Shown: one piece after another, positions 1 to 11,752 of the stretch
How the letters are laid out: each line of letters begins with the position of its first letter
Position numbering within the stretch: the first letter of the stretch is position 1
Assembly: GCF_018446385.1 (NCBI RefSeq)
Contig: NC_056000.1
Coordinates: 55,460,722 to 55,524,721, forward strand
Source of the DNA: Zingiber officinale
Taxonomy: Eukaryota > Streptophyta > Magnoliopsida > Zingiberales > Zingiberaceae
Direction: 5' to 3'
Length of the DNA: 64,000 nucleotides
Position numbers and translations under genes: made by a program
The notes under the pieces: model-generated
What the model saw: the letters and a program-made list of their open reading frames with translations, nothing else
Database searches by the model: none
Told to the model about the DNA's origin: nothing

Positions 1-229
1 GCACAAGTTGGCCGAGCGGGATGCGAAAATAATTACAAACCTCCAAAATAAAGGGATGGGTAGGAAACCTAAGGCCGCCCTGGAATTGGTCCAGAAAGAA
101 ATAAATGGTGCCGATCGGCGGGTCATGGGGCCGGTCAGACGGGTCGGCTACAACTATTTCATAGTCATCGGGAATCCCATACGTCCGAACAAGGCGCCAA
201 GCGCCCTCCTCATCAAATCGGCTCTCCAT
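1..229 (-). CDS. Gypsy antisense ORF, N-terminal part (putative gypsy-type transposon domain), runs off the window
   Basis: Read on the minus strand, an ATG at 229 opens a frame that stays open to the window edge (76 codons). It begins MESRFDEEGAWRLVRTYGIP and continues through DPPIGTIYFF, GLRFPTHPF and VCNYFRIPLGQ. The same protein start is found at 21001 (plus) and 57922 (minus), so this is the N-terminus of the plant domain annotated as putative gypsy-type transposon (PF04195-like, from memory). The frame lies antisense to the element, upstream of its polypurine tract and LTR at 921-1631. Unlike the copy at 57922 it has no stop in the visible part, so it could be the best-preserved copy here. 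Its biochemical function is unknown to me. Confidence 0.72.
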   Translation of the reverse strand, partial: MESRFDEEGAWRLVRTYGIPDDYEIVVADPSDRPHDPPIGTIYFFLDQFQGGLRFPTHPFILEVCNYFRIPLGQLV

Positions 230-920
230 AGTCAGGTACCAAGGGCCCTGAACTCCAGCAGCGGGTTCAGAGGAGCTTGCCATCTCGAAGGAGCAAAAAG
301 ACAGCGAGAAATCGAAGGAATGGGAGCAAAGAAGGTAGAACAAGTTGGGAGGGCTTTGTAAGGGGAGGGGAGAAGCTTACTGAGGGAAGGTAGACAGAAA
401 GGATCACCAAAGAGCCGAAGACCACCGAGAGGCGAAAGCTGGGACGGCCGGAATGATGCAGCAGCAGCGGACACCTTCGACTGAGAATACGGCGAAGACG
501 AGGGCTTTATACGAACGAGGCTGGTCGGCCTCGTCCGTTGGATGCAGGTCACGGAAGACGAAGTCATCATCTAGCCGTCCGTTTCGAAATAACCAGCGTC
601 CCATCGTACGGATCATCACCGCCACGCAAGAGGAGCCACGTGGCGCTCTGTCGCCAGGCACAATTAATGCGCCCATACCGCGCATGCTTCGACTTAATGA
701 AAAGGATTTGCGTGATTTTCGAGAAGATCTAGACAAGCAAACATCCATGTTGAGCGACAAGACAACCGGAATGAAGAGCCGAACGGCTGAATTTGGAGGA
801 AGGGTCGAACGGCCCCACTGACACTATAAGCGACGGAAAGGCGACGACCGCCCGCTCGGACACATAGTCCAGTCAGTCGGACTCACTGCCTCCTTCGACT
901 AGACTTGAAGGGAAGGCAAG
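230..920 (+). other. Gypsy element 3' internal region: leader of the antisense ORF and polypurine tract
   Basis: This stretch separates the antisense ORF start (229) from the LTR (921) and matches 57923-58619 in layout and in scattered sequence. Both contain the same tail, 'cagtcagtcggact' followed by 'tccttcgactagact'. The last bases (about 903-920, ACTTGAAGGGAAGGCAAG) are purine-rich and abut the LTR, as expected of a polypurine tract. No convincing protein is coded here. The region presumably holds the promoter and 5' leader of the antisense ORF. Confidence 0.6.
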
Positions 921-1631
921 TGATACGGCGGTAAGAATGGGGGGCCCACCCTCCGAAGGGTCCCAGCCTAAGGACGGATGGAGGGCTGGCCCAGCGGATA
1001 ATGGTCCGAGCGGAGCTATAGATAACCCATCCATGGGCTTGGGTTTCTAACGCCAAGGCAGGAGGATCTAAGGGCCGAGCAGTAGTCCGCTCGGCTGGGA
1101 CCTAAGGGCCGAGCGGGTGGTCCGCTCGGCCAAGATAAGAGCGAGGGGAGAAAAAGGTGGCCGAGCGGCCTATGCGCTCGGCTCGGGATATGGAATATCG
1201 GCAGAAGCATGTCTGATGATTAGGACGTACATAAGATCGCACGATGGAGGATCTTGCCGTCACATCATGGAAAGGTTGATACAGTAGCAGTATGGCCTCA
1301 TGGACGCCTTTTCTGACGGGTCCATATCTGGGCATGGCCCTTCTGACAGACCCATGCCTGGGCATGGTCAAACGCAGGTGGCTGCTTTGATTGGCGCGCC
1401 CAGGCTTCTTCGAGGGGTCTATATAAGGCCTCCATTTCTTCACCGGAGGTATGCTCATCTTCATCTTGAGGCTACCTTCTTGTCATTCCTCGCCTGACTT
1501 GAGCGTCGGAGGACCGTCGCCGGGACGCCCCTCCCGGCTCGGTTTTGTTGCAGGTTCGCCGGAGTACTCGAAGATCCAGCAGAGAGCGCCACGTGCCCAG
1601 CGTCCGCTGACTCTTGGTTCGGACAGGATCA
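921..1631 (+). mobile_element. Gypsy 3' LTR (copy C), 711 bp
   Basis: The LTR starts TGATACGGCGG directly after a polypurine tract and ends TTCGGACAGGATCA, so its ends are TGAT...ATCA as in the LTR at 58620-59404. A TATA box (TATATAAG) lies at 1420-1427. The block CTTGAGCGTCGGAGG at 1498-1512 is shared with the LTRs at 52329, 58620 and 49915, and in near-identical form with that at 19237. The U3 part contains GGCCGAGCGG hairpins (1107-1131) and two copies of a roughly 30-bp unit ending CTGGGCATGG (1311-1372). Unrelated AT-rich DNA follows, so this is the right-hand end of a plus-oriented element whose body lies outside the window. Confidence 0.85.
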
Positions 1632-3190
1632 AAAGTAATATAGTTATAAATATCTTTTTCCTGGGGAATCTACTTCTAATTAAAAAAATGCTCTAAACTA
1701 ATAATTAAAAAAACCAAAATGAAGAAAAGAACAAATCTTCCAGCTACTTAAAATTAATTATGAAAAAGGTAAACAGAACAGAAAATAAAACTCTCAATCT
1801 AGGTGACAAAAAGTGAATACGTTTGCCCTTAGCGTCTTCATCAATTCGTCCCAAGACTAATACAGAGGAGATAAATCACGGATAACTGTTAATCTTTGAA
1901 ATAGTGACTAGCATATAAAGGAAATATTTACCTCGATTTTATTAAAATTCGAACTCTAGATTTTATGATGACAACAAAACTCTCAATCAAGAAGCATCAG
2001 AGTGTGAGAGATTATATTAGATCAGTTACACCATTATATAATATATATTTTTAAAATTATGATCCTCAAGAAAATGAACCTAAGTGGGATATATTTTCTT
2101 TTGTACCTCCTACTGGGCACGACCTGAAAACAACTCCGAAGAAGCAAGATTTGTATAAAAATTTATTTATTAATTAACACAAAAGCATATGCTAAGTAAG
2201 AAATAAGGGATTATTTAAATTTAATAAAGAAAAAAATACGTGTGGCAATACCTACGCACAGAAATGAAACAAATTAATGCTATTTTTATATTAGAAAATT
2301 ATAATATATATTTTATAAATATTAAATTTGTCAAAAAAGATTCCTAATCACAATCACAATTTCACATACAATCTTTAATCACAAAAAAAATTTATTTTCA
2401 CTCTCTATATACAAAGTATTATCTGTTTCAACTCCCTCATACAAATATTATTACCTAAATTACTCCTCAGATTTTTTTAAATACAAAAAGTAGTATAATT
2501 CCGGTTAAATTAACACTTTACACTAGAATCCAATACTTTATACTAGAATCGACTATATTTTCTATCAAAATTAACCCTCATATTTTTTCGATACAAATAA
2601 TCTAAAATGAATATAATTCCTATTAAATTTAGCACATTAAACTAGAATTGAGTATATTTTCTATTAAATTAAGTATGATTTTTTTCCTCCATAATATAAT
2701 TCTTCATAAATTAAGCATCATTTACCATTTAAAGAAATTTAATATGTTTTTTCAATTAAATATCATTTAAAGAAAATTTAATATATTTTTCATTCAATTG
2801 AGGTGAAAAAAGAATTATATACTGAATTAAAAGAAATTATATTGATTTTTAAATTTTTATATCTAAAAATATCATAAATAATTAGATAAATATATTTGAC
2901 TAGAAAGTACGAATAAATATTTTTACGATGAAAATTACATACAAAAATTTATTTACCAATAGATTGCATGCAAATTTTCCGTTAAAAAAATTTCTGAATT
3001 CAACTTCTGCACCTTTATGGAAATAAAGGATGAAGTTGGGTGTGTGTCTTCCCCATTCCAAATAAAAAACAATATTTTAATATCATGAAATTAAATGTCT
3101 TGTCTTGTCCAAATACAAGTTAATAATTTCAAAATTTTTATTTATTTTCCTTTTTTAGTAAACTCATAATTCCACAGCCAATGCGTAAGA
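1632..3190. other. AT-rich intergenic DNA, no gene seen
   Basis: About 1.5 kb of AT-rich sequence between the gypsy LTR and the DUF630/632 gene. Around 2510-2700 a degenerate motif (ACTAGAATC followed by TATATTTTCTAT and AAATTAA) recurs about three times, perhaps an old repeat. No reading frame of interest and no recognisable transposon ends were found. Confidence 0.5.
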
Positions 3191-3196
3191 GAAACT

Positions 3197-3250
3197 CACG
3201 TGATGTAAAGACGCCATCACGTGATCGGCCCAACGGGCCGAATCCACGTG
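3197..3250 (+). promoter_or_regulatory. Cluster of three G-boxes (CACGTG) upstream of the DUF630/632 gene
   Basis: CACGTG occurs at 3197-3202, 3218-3223 and 3245-3250, about 370-420 bp before the start codon at 3620. The first two share the flanks tCACGTGat and the third is cCACGTGg. G-boxes bind plant bZIP and bHLH (for example PIF, ABF) factors. Three in 54 bp suggests light, ABA or related control, which is inference. Confidence 0.5.
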
Positions 3251-3619
3251 GCGAGAGCACGGCTGACACTGGTTCAAAAAAAGGCGTTTATTCCTTGGGC
3301 TACCACATGGGGTCGCCGCCACCGCCCTCTTTGCTTCATCTCGCTTCCTTCTCTTACGATCACCCCTAAACACACCTACCTTCTCATTAATTGGTTCCTC
3401 GATGGCGGGTCGCGTATTGTGTAGGTCGTCGACGAGATGGTGAGAAGGGGGGTTGTGATGAAGTTGTCCCAAATCTTTTCACTTTTTGGTTCGACTTTTT
3501 AAGCAGAGCGAAAGGGAGGCGGTAAGCTTACACCCCTGCGCCGAGCAACGTACGCTATATTTGCTCCCGCTTTGGTCCCGTCACCTCCGGTCGTCGTAAT
3601 CTACCACGCCGTCGTCGTG

Positions 3620-6600
3620 ATGGGGTGCGCGCATTCGCGAGTGGACAACGAGGAGGCGGTGACGCGGTGCAAGGAGCGGCGGCAGTGGATAAAGTCGGCG
3701 GTGGCGGCGCGGAACGCGTTCGCCGCCGCGCATTCTGCCTACGCCGTCGCGCTTAAGAACACCGGCGCCGCCCTTAGCGAGTTTGGACAGGGCGAGACCC
3801 ACGATCTGGGCGCCTCCTGCTCCGCCGCTGCCGGAGTCGTCGCTGGGAGTTTGGTCTCTGGCTCTGAAGTCGTGGCCCAGGCTATTCAGCCGCCCATCGA
3901 CACACTCCCGCCTCCCCCGCCTCCGCTGCCGGAGTTCTCCCCGTCCCCGCTCCAGCGTTCCATTAGCATGCCTGACCTCCCCAAGAAGTTTGCTTCCAAA
4001 GCCCAGCGGGATGCTTCTATTCGCGAGGACGATGACGAGGGCGAAGACGACGCGGAGGAAGAGGAAGAGGAGGAGGATGAGGAAGATGATGTAGATAATG
4101 GCCTCGAACATCGACGACGTCCTGCTGGAATCGCAGCGAGCTCACCATCACCTTCCCCATCCCCGGTTCCCCCGCCACCTCCCCCTCAACACAGCCCTCC
4201 TCCTCCCCCGCCGCCAATGCCACAATCGAAGCACTCTTGGGATTATTTCTTCTTCGCGGACGAGAACATGCAGGGGTCGTCGGTGACCCAAGCCGAGGAG
4301 GTCCGACCTGAAAGGAATGATGCTTCGGTTCCGGCTAATCACCACACGGTTGGTGGTAACGATGATCAGGTGACGCCTAAAAAACTGGTTTTGGAGATGC
4401 CACTGCCATCTAAGGTTCCAAGGAAGCTGAAGCAGGGAAACAATGTACACCACCAACACGCAGTGTCAGCGCCACCACTGGATGCTAAGAAAGGGAAAAT
4501 CGTGCCTGCGACGCGCCCCAGCGTTAGTCTTCTGAAGGTGCTTACAGATCTTGATGACCTTTTTCTTAAAGCCTCAGAGAATACATATGAAGTTTCCAAG
4601 ATGCTTGAGGCCACTAGAATGCATTACCACTCTAATTTTGCGGATGCTAGAGGTATTTTGATTCATAATTTTCTAATTTTCTTTTTTCAAACATGCATCT
4701 ATCAGCATGTGATTTTTACCACTTTGGGATTACTAAAGATGTAATCTTTCAGTGTAATCCATTTCCAGAGTCTGATTCTGTTCGTCAATAGCTTGTATCC
4801 CATTGCCTAAAGTCATATGAGTATGTATATATAGTTTTAATAAATTTGACTCCCCATCCTTCTATATTTGCCCCAAGCAAGCATAGGAAAGATAAATTTA
4901 AAATAGTTTTCTTTCTTTCCAAGTAAGCAATATAATGGAGTTATTGAACATCTTCCATCGTTACTATGTTTCAAGCTCATTATGTCTGCTATCCATTATC
5001 TTTTCTGTATTCTCATGTAGATTTTAAGTGGTCATGAGAAAATCTAGTGTAATGTTAGTCAATTGTGCTTTAAATCTCGCTTATGATTTGTCATATGGGT
5101 GGGTTATTCTGCTAGTTGAATTAACCTTGTCTTCGTACCTACTTGAAAATCCAAGTAATTTCTTGATTCACTCTCATGATTTGTTTTCCTTTCTGGAAAT
5201 CATTGCTAATGTTTCTTATTACTGCTGAACTTCTGCAGGTCACATAGATCATTCTGCTAGAGTCATGCGTGTTATTACTTGGAATAGGTCATTTAAAGGT
5301 ATTCCTGATCCGGATGGTGGTAATGATGATTTTGATAATGACGAGTGGGAAACTCATGCAACTGTGTTGGATAAGATTCTAGCATGGGAAAGGAAGTTAT
5401 ACGATGAAGTTAAGGTAAATCTCACAGTTGTTAAAAAATTTCATTGTTGAAAACATGAATTTGTTTGCTTTCAAGTTCCTTTTTCTTTATTAAAAAAAAC
5501 TTGCGATGGCTATTTGAGGTAGCAAGTTTTATAAGCATTTTGTAGCCACATGATGTGATTTTCAAATGATAGTTCGAGATGAATACTTGGATCATTTGTA
5601 AGCTTTTTATGTGGAATAGAGAATAAGCACCTAACCATCATTTTTTCAGGGGATTGAAGGTGGAACCTTTAACTGTAGTTGATATTTTCTTCTAACCTTC
5701 TTTACAATGATTCTGCATGATAAAAAGGGGTTTGCAGATTATGATCAAATTGCAACACATTTTGGAGTTTCAAGAAATTGTTGATTAACATAAAATTCAT
5801 TATGTACTTGCTTATGCTTGTTGACCATTGTATTTGCATCAAGTTGGGCCTTGATACAAGGACAAAATTATCATGTGCAGTAAGTATGCAGATGGCAGTT
5901 TTTTGGCAACAATACATTACTACACAGCATATGATTTGAATTCCCTAATTCACAACCAATTGAAATTTTTATATTGTATGGTAGAAATCTTATCTAAGCT
6001 CTAAGCTTCAATAACAACACACTGCAAAGTAATTGAGAAATTCATATGCTTAGAAGACGATGAAACCTATATTTGAAGATGCCAATTTTGGTTGCAAATT
6101 TGTAATATTAATGGCTAATAAATGTTTTCAGTGAACTGTAGCTGTATAAAACTCAGTTGTAATTAAATTATCCAAACAATATCAAGAATTATAAACTTGC
6201 CCAATGTGGTAGTTGTTTTTTTGCACCAGAATACTAAATAGCTTAAATGCCTTCTTTCATCTTTGATTTTGTTCGATATCTTGATCATGCTTTAGAGCTG
6301 TTAATTATTCACTTTTAATAGTGTCCTTGTGTGATGTTTTTATCGTTTTTTAATGAATTTTTATCCTCATTCTACCAAAACATTTGTCACTTCATCATAA
6401 CTTACTGATCACTAATGTGGTTTAATTTGGAGTTTCTCCTTTTCAATTTTTAGTAAATTATGCACCTATTCGTGCTGGTTTTTGGTTCACTTCCACTTGG
6501 ATGTAAATCATGATATCACGACCTAGGCACAGATAAGATGAGATAACTAGAGTTGTCCCATTAATTTAGTAGGCCACCAAACATTGCACTAAAATGCTTA

Positions 6601-9600
6601 TGCAACCCATTCATTACCACAATACTCCTGGTGAGACCAAATTAAGATGTAACACATCAACCTTTGTCAGGAATACTCTTCACCTCTTAATAGATTTGCC
6701 TAGTTATCATTGGACAATGAATCTCACATCTGATTATTATCAAAACCTTCAACCTAAAACTGTTTATTTATTTTATATATGAAAAATTCAAAATAGAGTT
6801 TGTGTTAATCTTCCATGATTGTCTTCTTTGATCTCAGATCGTTCATTCTGATGTGTTTTTTTTCAAACCTTTACCTAACTGTGACCCCTAATGGAGTGAA
6901 GGCAGGTGAGCTTATGAAAATCGAGTATCAGAGGAAGGTTGGTTTGTTAAATAGGCAAAAGAAACGTGGTGCCAGCATTGAAGCACTAGAAAGAACTAAA
7001 GCAGCTGTAAGCCATTTACACACAAGATACATAGTTGATATGCAGTCAATGGATTCAACTGTGTCAGAAATCCAGCGTTTGCGTGATAAACAGCTTTATC
7101 CAAAACTAGTGGAACTTGTTGAAGGGTAAGTGCTCAAGGCTGTGGCCTAATTCATTATATTTATTGAACATAGCATGACAGTTAACCATCACTTTTTCAT
7201 TTGTTTCTTGGTTTGTATTTGTCCACTATTGTCTAGAAACAATAACCTCTTTCTTTGTCATGCTATATGATTGTCTCTTATGCAAATGTTACTGATGCCT
7301 GCCACAAAGCCTCATGTGAGAATTAAGTTAGAATCTAACCTTGTGCATAAAAATAAACTCAAGAACGTGAATCTTTATCATATGGAAGCTTCTGCTATCA
7401 CATTAGTAGATAAATGAGCCTGAACAGAGTTCACTGATGAGATGAGATTTGTGGAGCCAATAGTTTGGATTTGTGCTTTATTTTTTATTGCATGTAACAG
7501 ACTGTTTTTTATCATACTATTTGAATGTAGTTCCTGTTACTGAGAAGGAAAATCAGACATTTTTTTTCCTATTCAGTATTTCTACCTCCACAGGGTGTTC
7601 CTTAACATTGAAATAAACACCGCTCAACTATATTACTCAGTCTCTCAGATATGAGGGTTCAACATAGGTATGGATCATGGGGACACAGGTACACGACAGA
7701 TTAGGATCCTAATTTTGGTCACATGGGTCTGTGAACATGGCATGTTAGTATATCAAGGCTCAAGATTTAATATGCTAGGTTACTTACTAGTTGAGGCAGA
7801 GCAGTGGCGAACACCTTTTCCTCTCCGGTAGCATGCTTTTTTCCTTTTAGAGATTGGAGGTACCATTTCTTGTATAGACACAACAATGGGGGCCGAATGC
7901 CTTGGTCTTCCTAACAACATTTAGCATGTCAAGACTCAAGATTAATATGTTGGGTTACTAATTGGACACAACAACAAACACCTTTTCTTCATCAATGCGA
8001 CATATCTTCTTCCTTTTAGAGATCAGAAGCACCATTTCTTCCTTGTCTAGACACAACAACAGAAGACCAAATGTGTCTTGGCCTTCTGAAACCCTACTAT
8101 TTCTTAACACTAGTCTTCTTTTTATTCTACTGAAAGTACTCGGGTCTTCCTCAACCCTACTCTTCGTTCATCATTTGAGACATCGTGCAAGATATAAGTC
8201 TTATCCACTTCTTCCTCTTTTCTTTCCCCTCAACTTCTTTTTTTTCCCGTACATCACTTATCTCTATTTTCTTGCCCTCTTTCTCCTTCATTCTTCCTCT
8301 CCCCTCTTCATCTAATGAAACAAAGGAATCTACCTTGTTGGACACTTTTTTATACTTAAGCCTTTTTGTTGTCTGATTTTTTAACATGGGTACAAGTTTC
8401 ACAACCATTCAAAGCTTAAAACAAAAATATTAGAACTACCACCAAACAAAGGGTGAAGTCTTGCAAAATTTAAGGTAAGGTTGCTTACAATAGACCCAAT
8501 GGTCCAACCCTTCTCTAGGATTCCGCACCGGCAAGAGCTTCATCTACCGGGTTGTCCTTTTTCTTTTTACATGAGATTGAAAGAGATGAGGAAGAGAAGG
8601 AAGGATTTTCTTTCTTCTTTCTTCTTTTTTGGAAAATTAGTAAAAACATATCTTTTGATTAAAATTGTTAGTTCTAGTTGTCTTTAGTTGGATGCCATCA
8701 AATTAATTTGATGTATGATACTGATTAAAGAACTTGTGTAACTTTATTTATGTGTGTGATTGCAATAGAAGTCTGAACTTAATTGCAATATAGGGCATAA
8801 CTTTGAATTAAATACTATTTTTATCGTTTTTTCTGATGAATTAGCAGTTGTCTTTCTGCAACCTTACGTAATTTGAACAATTTTATTTTATTTTTTGCTG
8901 TTGTTGAGAAACTAGCAGCTGTCTTGGCAAACCTGGATGCATAAATACTACTATTTGACTCAGGATAGGAAGTTCATTGTTTTTCCTGGATAATGCTCAT
9001 TACAGATTTCTATATAGAATTGAAAATATTGATGTGGGCTAGTAAGTCCAATGATACAATTGTTCACATTTGGAGAATAGTTAATCCCGTATTTATAGGC
9101 TTGAAAACAACGGTCCTAGAACTAAAAAGGAGATAAATTAATGTTAGGGCCATCCATTATATCTCTAATTTCTGATCAACTTCTGAGTGCAGCTATATTG
9201 CAAATCTTTGCTCCCAATATACCTGAAAACAAAATATAACTAGATGATATAGTAATTATGACACATTGGTAGCTGATCTGGTGAAGAGTTTGGGGTCAAT
9301 ATCTGTCACCACTTGTGCAGTTATCTTTTCTCATAAAATGCTCTTAAGGTTAAAGAAATGGTGAATATATTTAGATTTTTACTTCAGAATTAGATCGTCA
9401 ACTAATTCTTTAAACTGAGAAAAGCAATATTAGATTATAGAAAACACATCTTCATGTCTATCAACTTCATAATGTAGGTCTAATACAATGATTGGTATTC
9501 CTGTTCATAGTGATGAATTAAGGAAACAATGTGGTTGTGATTCCTCGTTGGAGCTTCGAGGAAGGGTGGTATGGTATTGGATCCTGAGTGGTTCATGGGA

Positions 9601-10755
9601 GTGTTAGTAGGTTATTTCTCTTACAATAGAATAAAGCCATTGTTGTCATTTGGAACCTTACCAATTATACCAAACTTTAAATGCCTTTCGATGGCTTGAC
9701 ATACAAGTTCTTGACAAATGTCTAAGCCGCTAAAGCCAGAAAGAATTGTCAATAATCTTATAATTGATCCAAAGTTTGGTTATATTGCAGATGAATGAAA
9801 GTGAGGAAACAAAACAAGATAATCAAAAGAAGTCTAGTGAACCAGAATTACAGTGTACATAACTTCATAGTTGACGATCCATATCATGTCTGGATGTGAT
9901 GCCTTTGCAATGTTAAATGTTTATTTCTATTAACTCATATTCTTCACTATCAGGATGGCACAAATGTGGCAGGCTATGCACGCTCATCACATTGCCCAGC
10001 TGAAGATAGTTGAGGATCTTAAAATCGTCGACCTTCCATGTGTGATGAAGGAGACGACTGAACATCATTTCAAACACACTTTGCAATTGCATGATATCGC
10101 AGAAGAGTGGCATTTGCAGTTTGGCAAACTTGTTAGCCATCAGAAAGAGTACATTGATGCTCTTAATAGTTGGTTGAAGTTAAACCTTATCCCAATCGAG
10201 AGCAGCTTGAAAGAGAAAGTATCTTCTCCGCAAAGACCAACTCATGCTCCAATCCAAGCTCTTCTTCACACATGGCACGAGCATCTTGAAAAACTGCCAG
10301 ACGAGTTGGCAAAGAATGCCATCCACAGCTTCTCAGTAGTCATAAAGACAATTTTGACTCTCCAACAGGAGGAGCTAAAGCAGAAAGACAAATGCAATGA
10401 AATCCACAAGGAGTATGTACGAAAGAGTCGGGCATTTGAGGATTGGGCCCAAAGGTATTCACAGAAGAGGATGGCATCCACAGTGGGTGAGACAGAAAGT
10501 GGAGAGGTAGCAAATCCAAAGGACCTTGTGGAGGAAAAGAAGTTAGTTGTGGAATCAGCTAAAAGTAGGTTTGATGATGAAATGGAGTCCCACAAAAGAC
10601 TGTGTAAGCAGGTGAGAGAGAAATCCGTTACGAGTCTGAAGACACATTTGCCTGAGCTTTTCCGCGCTATGTCAGACTTCGCGGATGCTTGTTCGAGGAT
10701 GTATGCTAGTTTGAAGATGATCACAGAGCACCAGGAGCAGCAGATAAGAAGCTAG
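3620..10755 (+). CDS. DUF630/DUF632 protein (NRG2 / REL2 family), 744 aa, four exons
   Basis: Exons 3620-4652, 5239-5414, 6902-7125 and 9954-10755 join in frame with GT/AG borders and give 2,235 nt (744 aa plus stop). The protein starts MGCAHSRVDNEE, the DUF630 signature (about residues 1-60); MGC is a classic N-myristoylation/palmitoylation start, so I prefer it over the in-frame ATG at 3572. Next come a proline-rich stretch, an acidic run (about 135-160), a second proline-rich stretch, then DUF632 from about residue 305 (LLKVLTDLDDLFLKAS, MRVITWNRSF, AGELMKIEYQRKV, LYPKLVELVEGMAQMW). The family includes Arabidopsis NRG2 (nitrate signalling) and rice REL2 (leaf rolling); which relative this is cannot be decided here. 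Often mis-annotated as 'bZIP', though no bZIP motif is visible. Intron 3 is 2.8 kb with a SINE relic. All exon frames are intact. Confidence 0.93.
8457..8563 (+). mobile_element. Relic of an Au-type SINE (3' part) in intron 3 of the DUF630/632 gene
   Basis: The order of segments follows the Au SINE body: CTTGCAAAATTTAAGGTAAG, then GCTTACAATAGACCCAATGG, then CACCGGCAAGAGCTTCATC and ACCGGGTTGTCCTTTTT. It aligns with the well-preserved copy at 14326-14490 but has many substitutions and no recognisable tRNA-related head. Read as an old, 5'-truncated or decayed insertion. Confidence 0.7.
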
Positions 10756-10978
10756 GCCAAAGTTTGTAGAGCTGAATACTCTACCTTGTATTTAAGGTTT
10801 CCTATGCTAAACTTTATAATTTGAGTGTTAATTTGCATGGGGGTATATTCTGTTATGTTAGTTCTTAGGCTGCATGATACTTGTTACAACTATGGGAACC
10901 TCTACAACTCTAATAATGAACTTTTCTTTTTAAACATTTAGCGACGTAATTTTTGAGAAGACACCACCACACTCTTTT
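10756..10978 (+). other. Probable 3' UTR of the DUF630/632 gene
   Basis: AT-rich sequence after the TAG stop. AATAAT at 10912-10917 is a candidate polyadenylation signal. The true end cannot be set from sequence alone. Confidence 0.4.
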
Positions 10979-11752
10979 AAGTGTTTATAGGATGATTGCT
11001 TTTCATTTTATAACTTATAAAGTTTTTTCTCTATTTTTTAAGCGGCTCTTTATTGAAAAGATAATTATTTGTCAATTCAGCTTTCTTCCACCTGATTTGT
11101 GGCAATTCAAAATTTAACAATAGTCAGTAGATAAGTTATTTTTTTAGCAACATCATGTTAATGAGCAGAGTCAAAAATTGTTTTTAAGTTTAAGCGATAC
11201 TTTATTGAAAAAATAATTACTTGTCAATCCAACTTTCTTCCACCTGATTTGTGGCAATTCAAAATTTAACAATAGTCAGTAGATTAGTTATTTTTTTAGC
11301 AACATCATGTTAATGAGCAGAGTCAAAAATTGTTTTTAAGTGTTTATAAGATGATTGTTTTTCATTTTATAACTTATAAAGTTTCTTCTCTATTTTTTAA
11401 GCGACACTTTATTGAAAAGATAAATACTTGTCAATCCAGCTTTCTTCCACCTGATTTGTGGCAATTCAAAAACTTAACAGTAGTCAGTAGATACAAGTTA
11501 TTTTTTTAGCAACATCATGTTAATGAGCGGAGTCAGAAATTGTTTTTAAGTGTTTATAAGATGATTGCTTTTCATTTTATAACTTATAAAGTTTCTTCTC
11601 TATTTTTTAAGCGACACTTTATTGAAAAGATAATTGCTTGTCAATCCAACTTTCTTCCACATGATTTGTGGTAATTCAAAAACTTAACAGTAGTCAGTAG
11701 ATACAAGTTATTTTTTTAGCAACATCATGTTAATGAGTAGTCAGAAATTGTT
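10979..11752. repeat. 210-bp tandem repeat, four copies, just downstream of the DUF630/632 gene
   Basis: Units start near 10979, 11187, 11340 and 11550. The marker GTGTTTAT(A/G)(A/G)GATGATTG recurs at 10981, 11341 and 11551, and TTAGCAACATCATGTTAATG recurs four times. Units 3 and 4 are spaced exactly 210 bp. Unit 2 lacks the first roughly 57 bp, so it is about 153 bp. Copies differ by few substitutions, so the amplification is fairly recent. No open frame or transposon end was found in the unit. Confidence 0.9.

Noticed and set aside
404-821. Several overlapping 110-120 codon frames on both strands
   Set aside because: The segment is the transposon leader, the frames overlap one another on opposite strands, and none has recognisable homology or a conserved partner in the other gypsy copies.
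3572-3619. Upstream in-frame ATG as start of the DUF630/632 gene
   Set aside because: It would put 16 residues in front of the conserved MGC start, destroying the N-terminal Gly needed for acylation in this family.
7962-8408. 117- and 83-codon frames in intron 3 of the DUF630/632 gene
   Set aside because: Low-complexity pyrimidine-rich DNA on one strand and its Glu/Lys shadow on the other; no homology.
9913-10724. Minus-strand frames opposite the last exon of the DUF630/632 gene
   Set aside because: Shadows of the real plus-strand exon, which matches DUF632.
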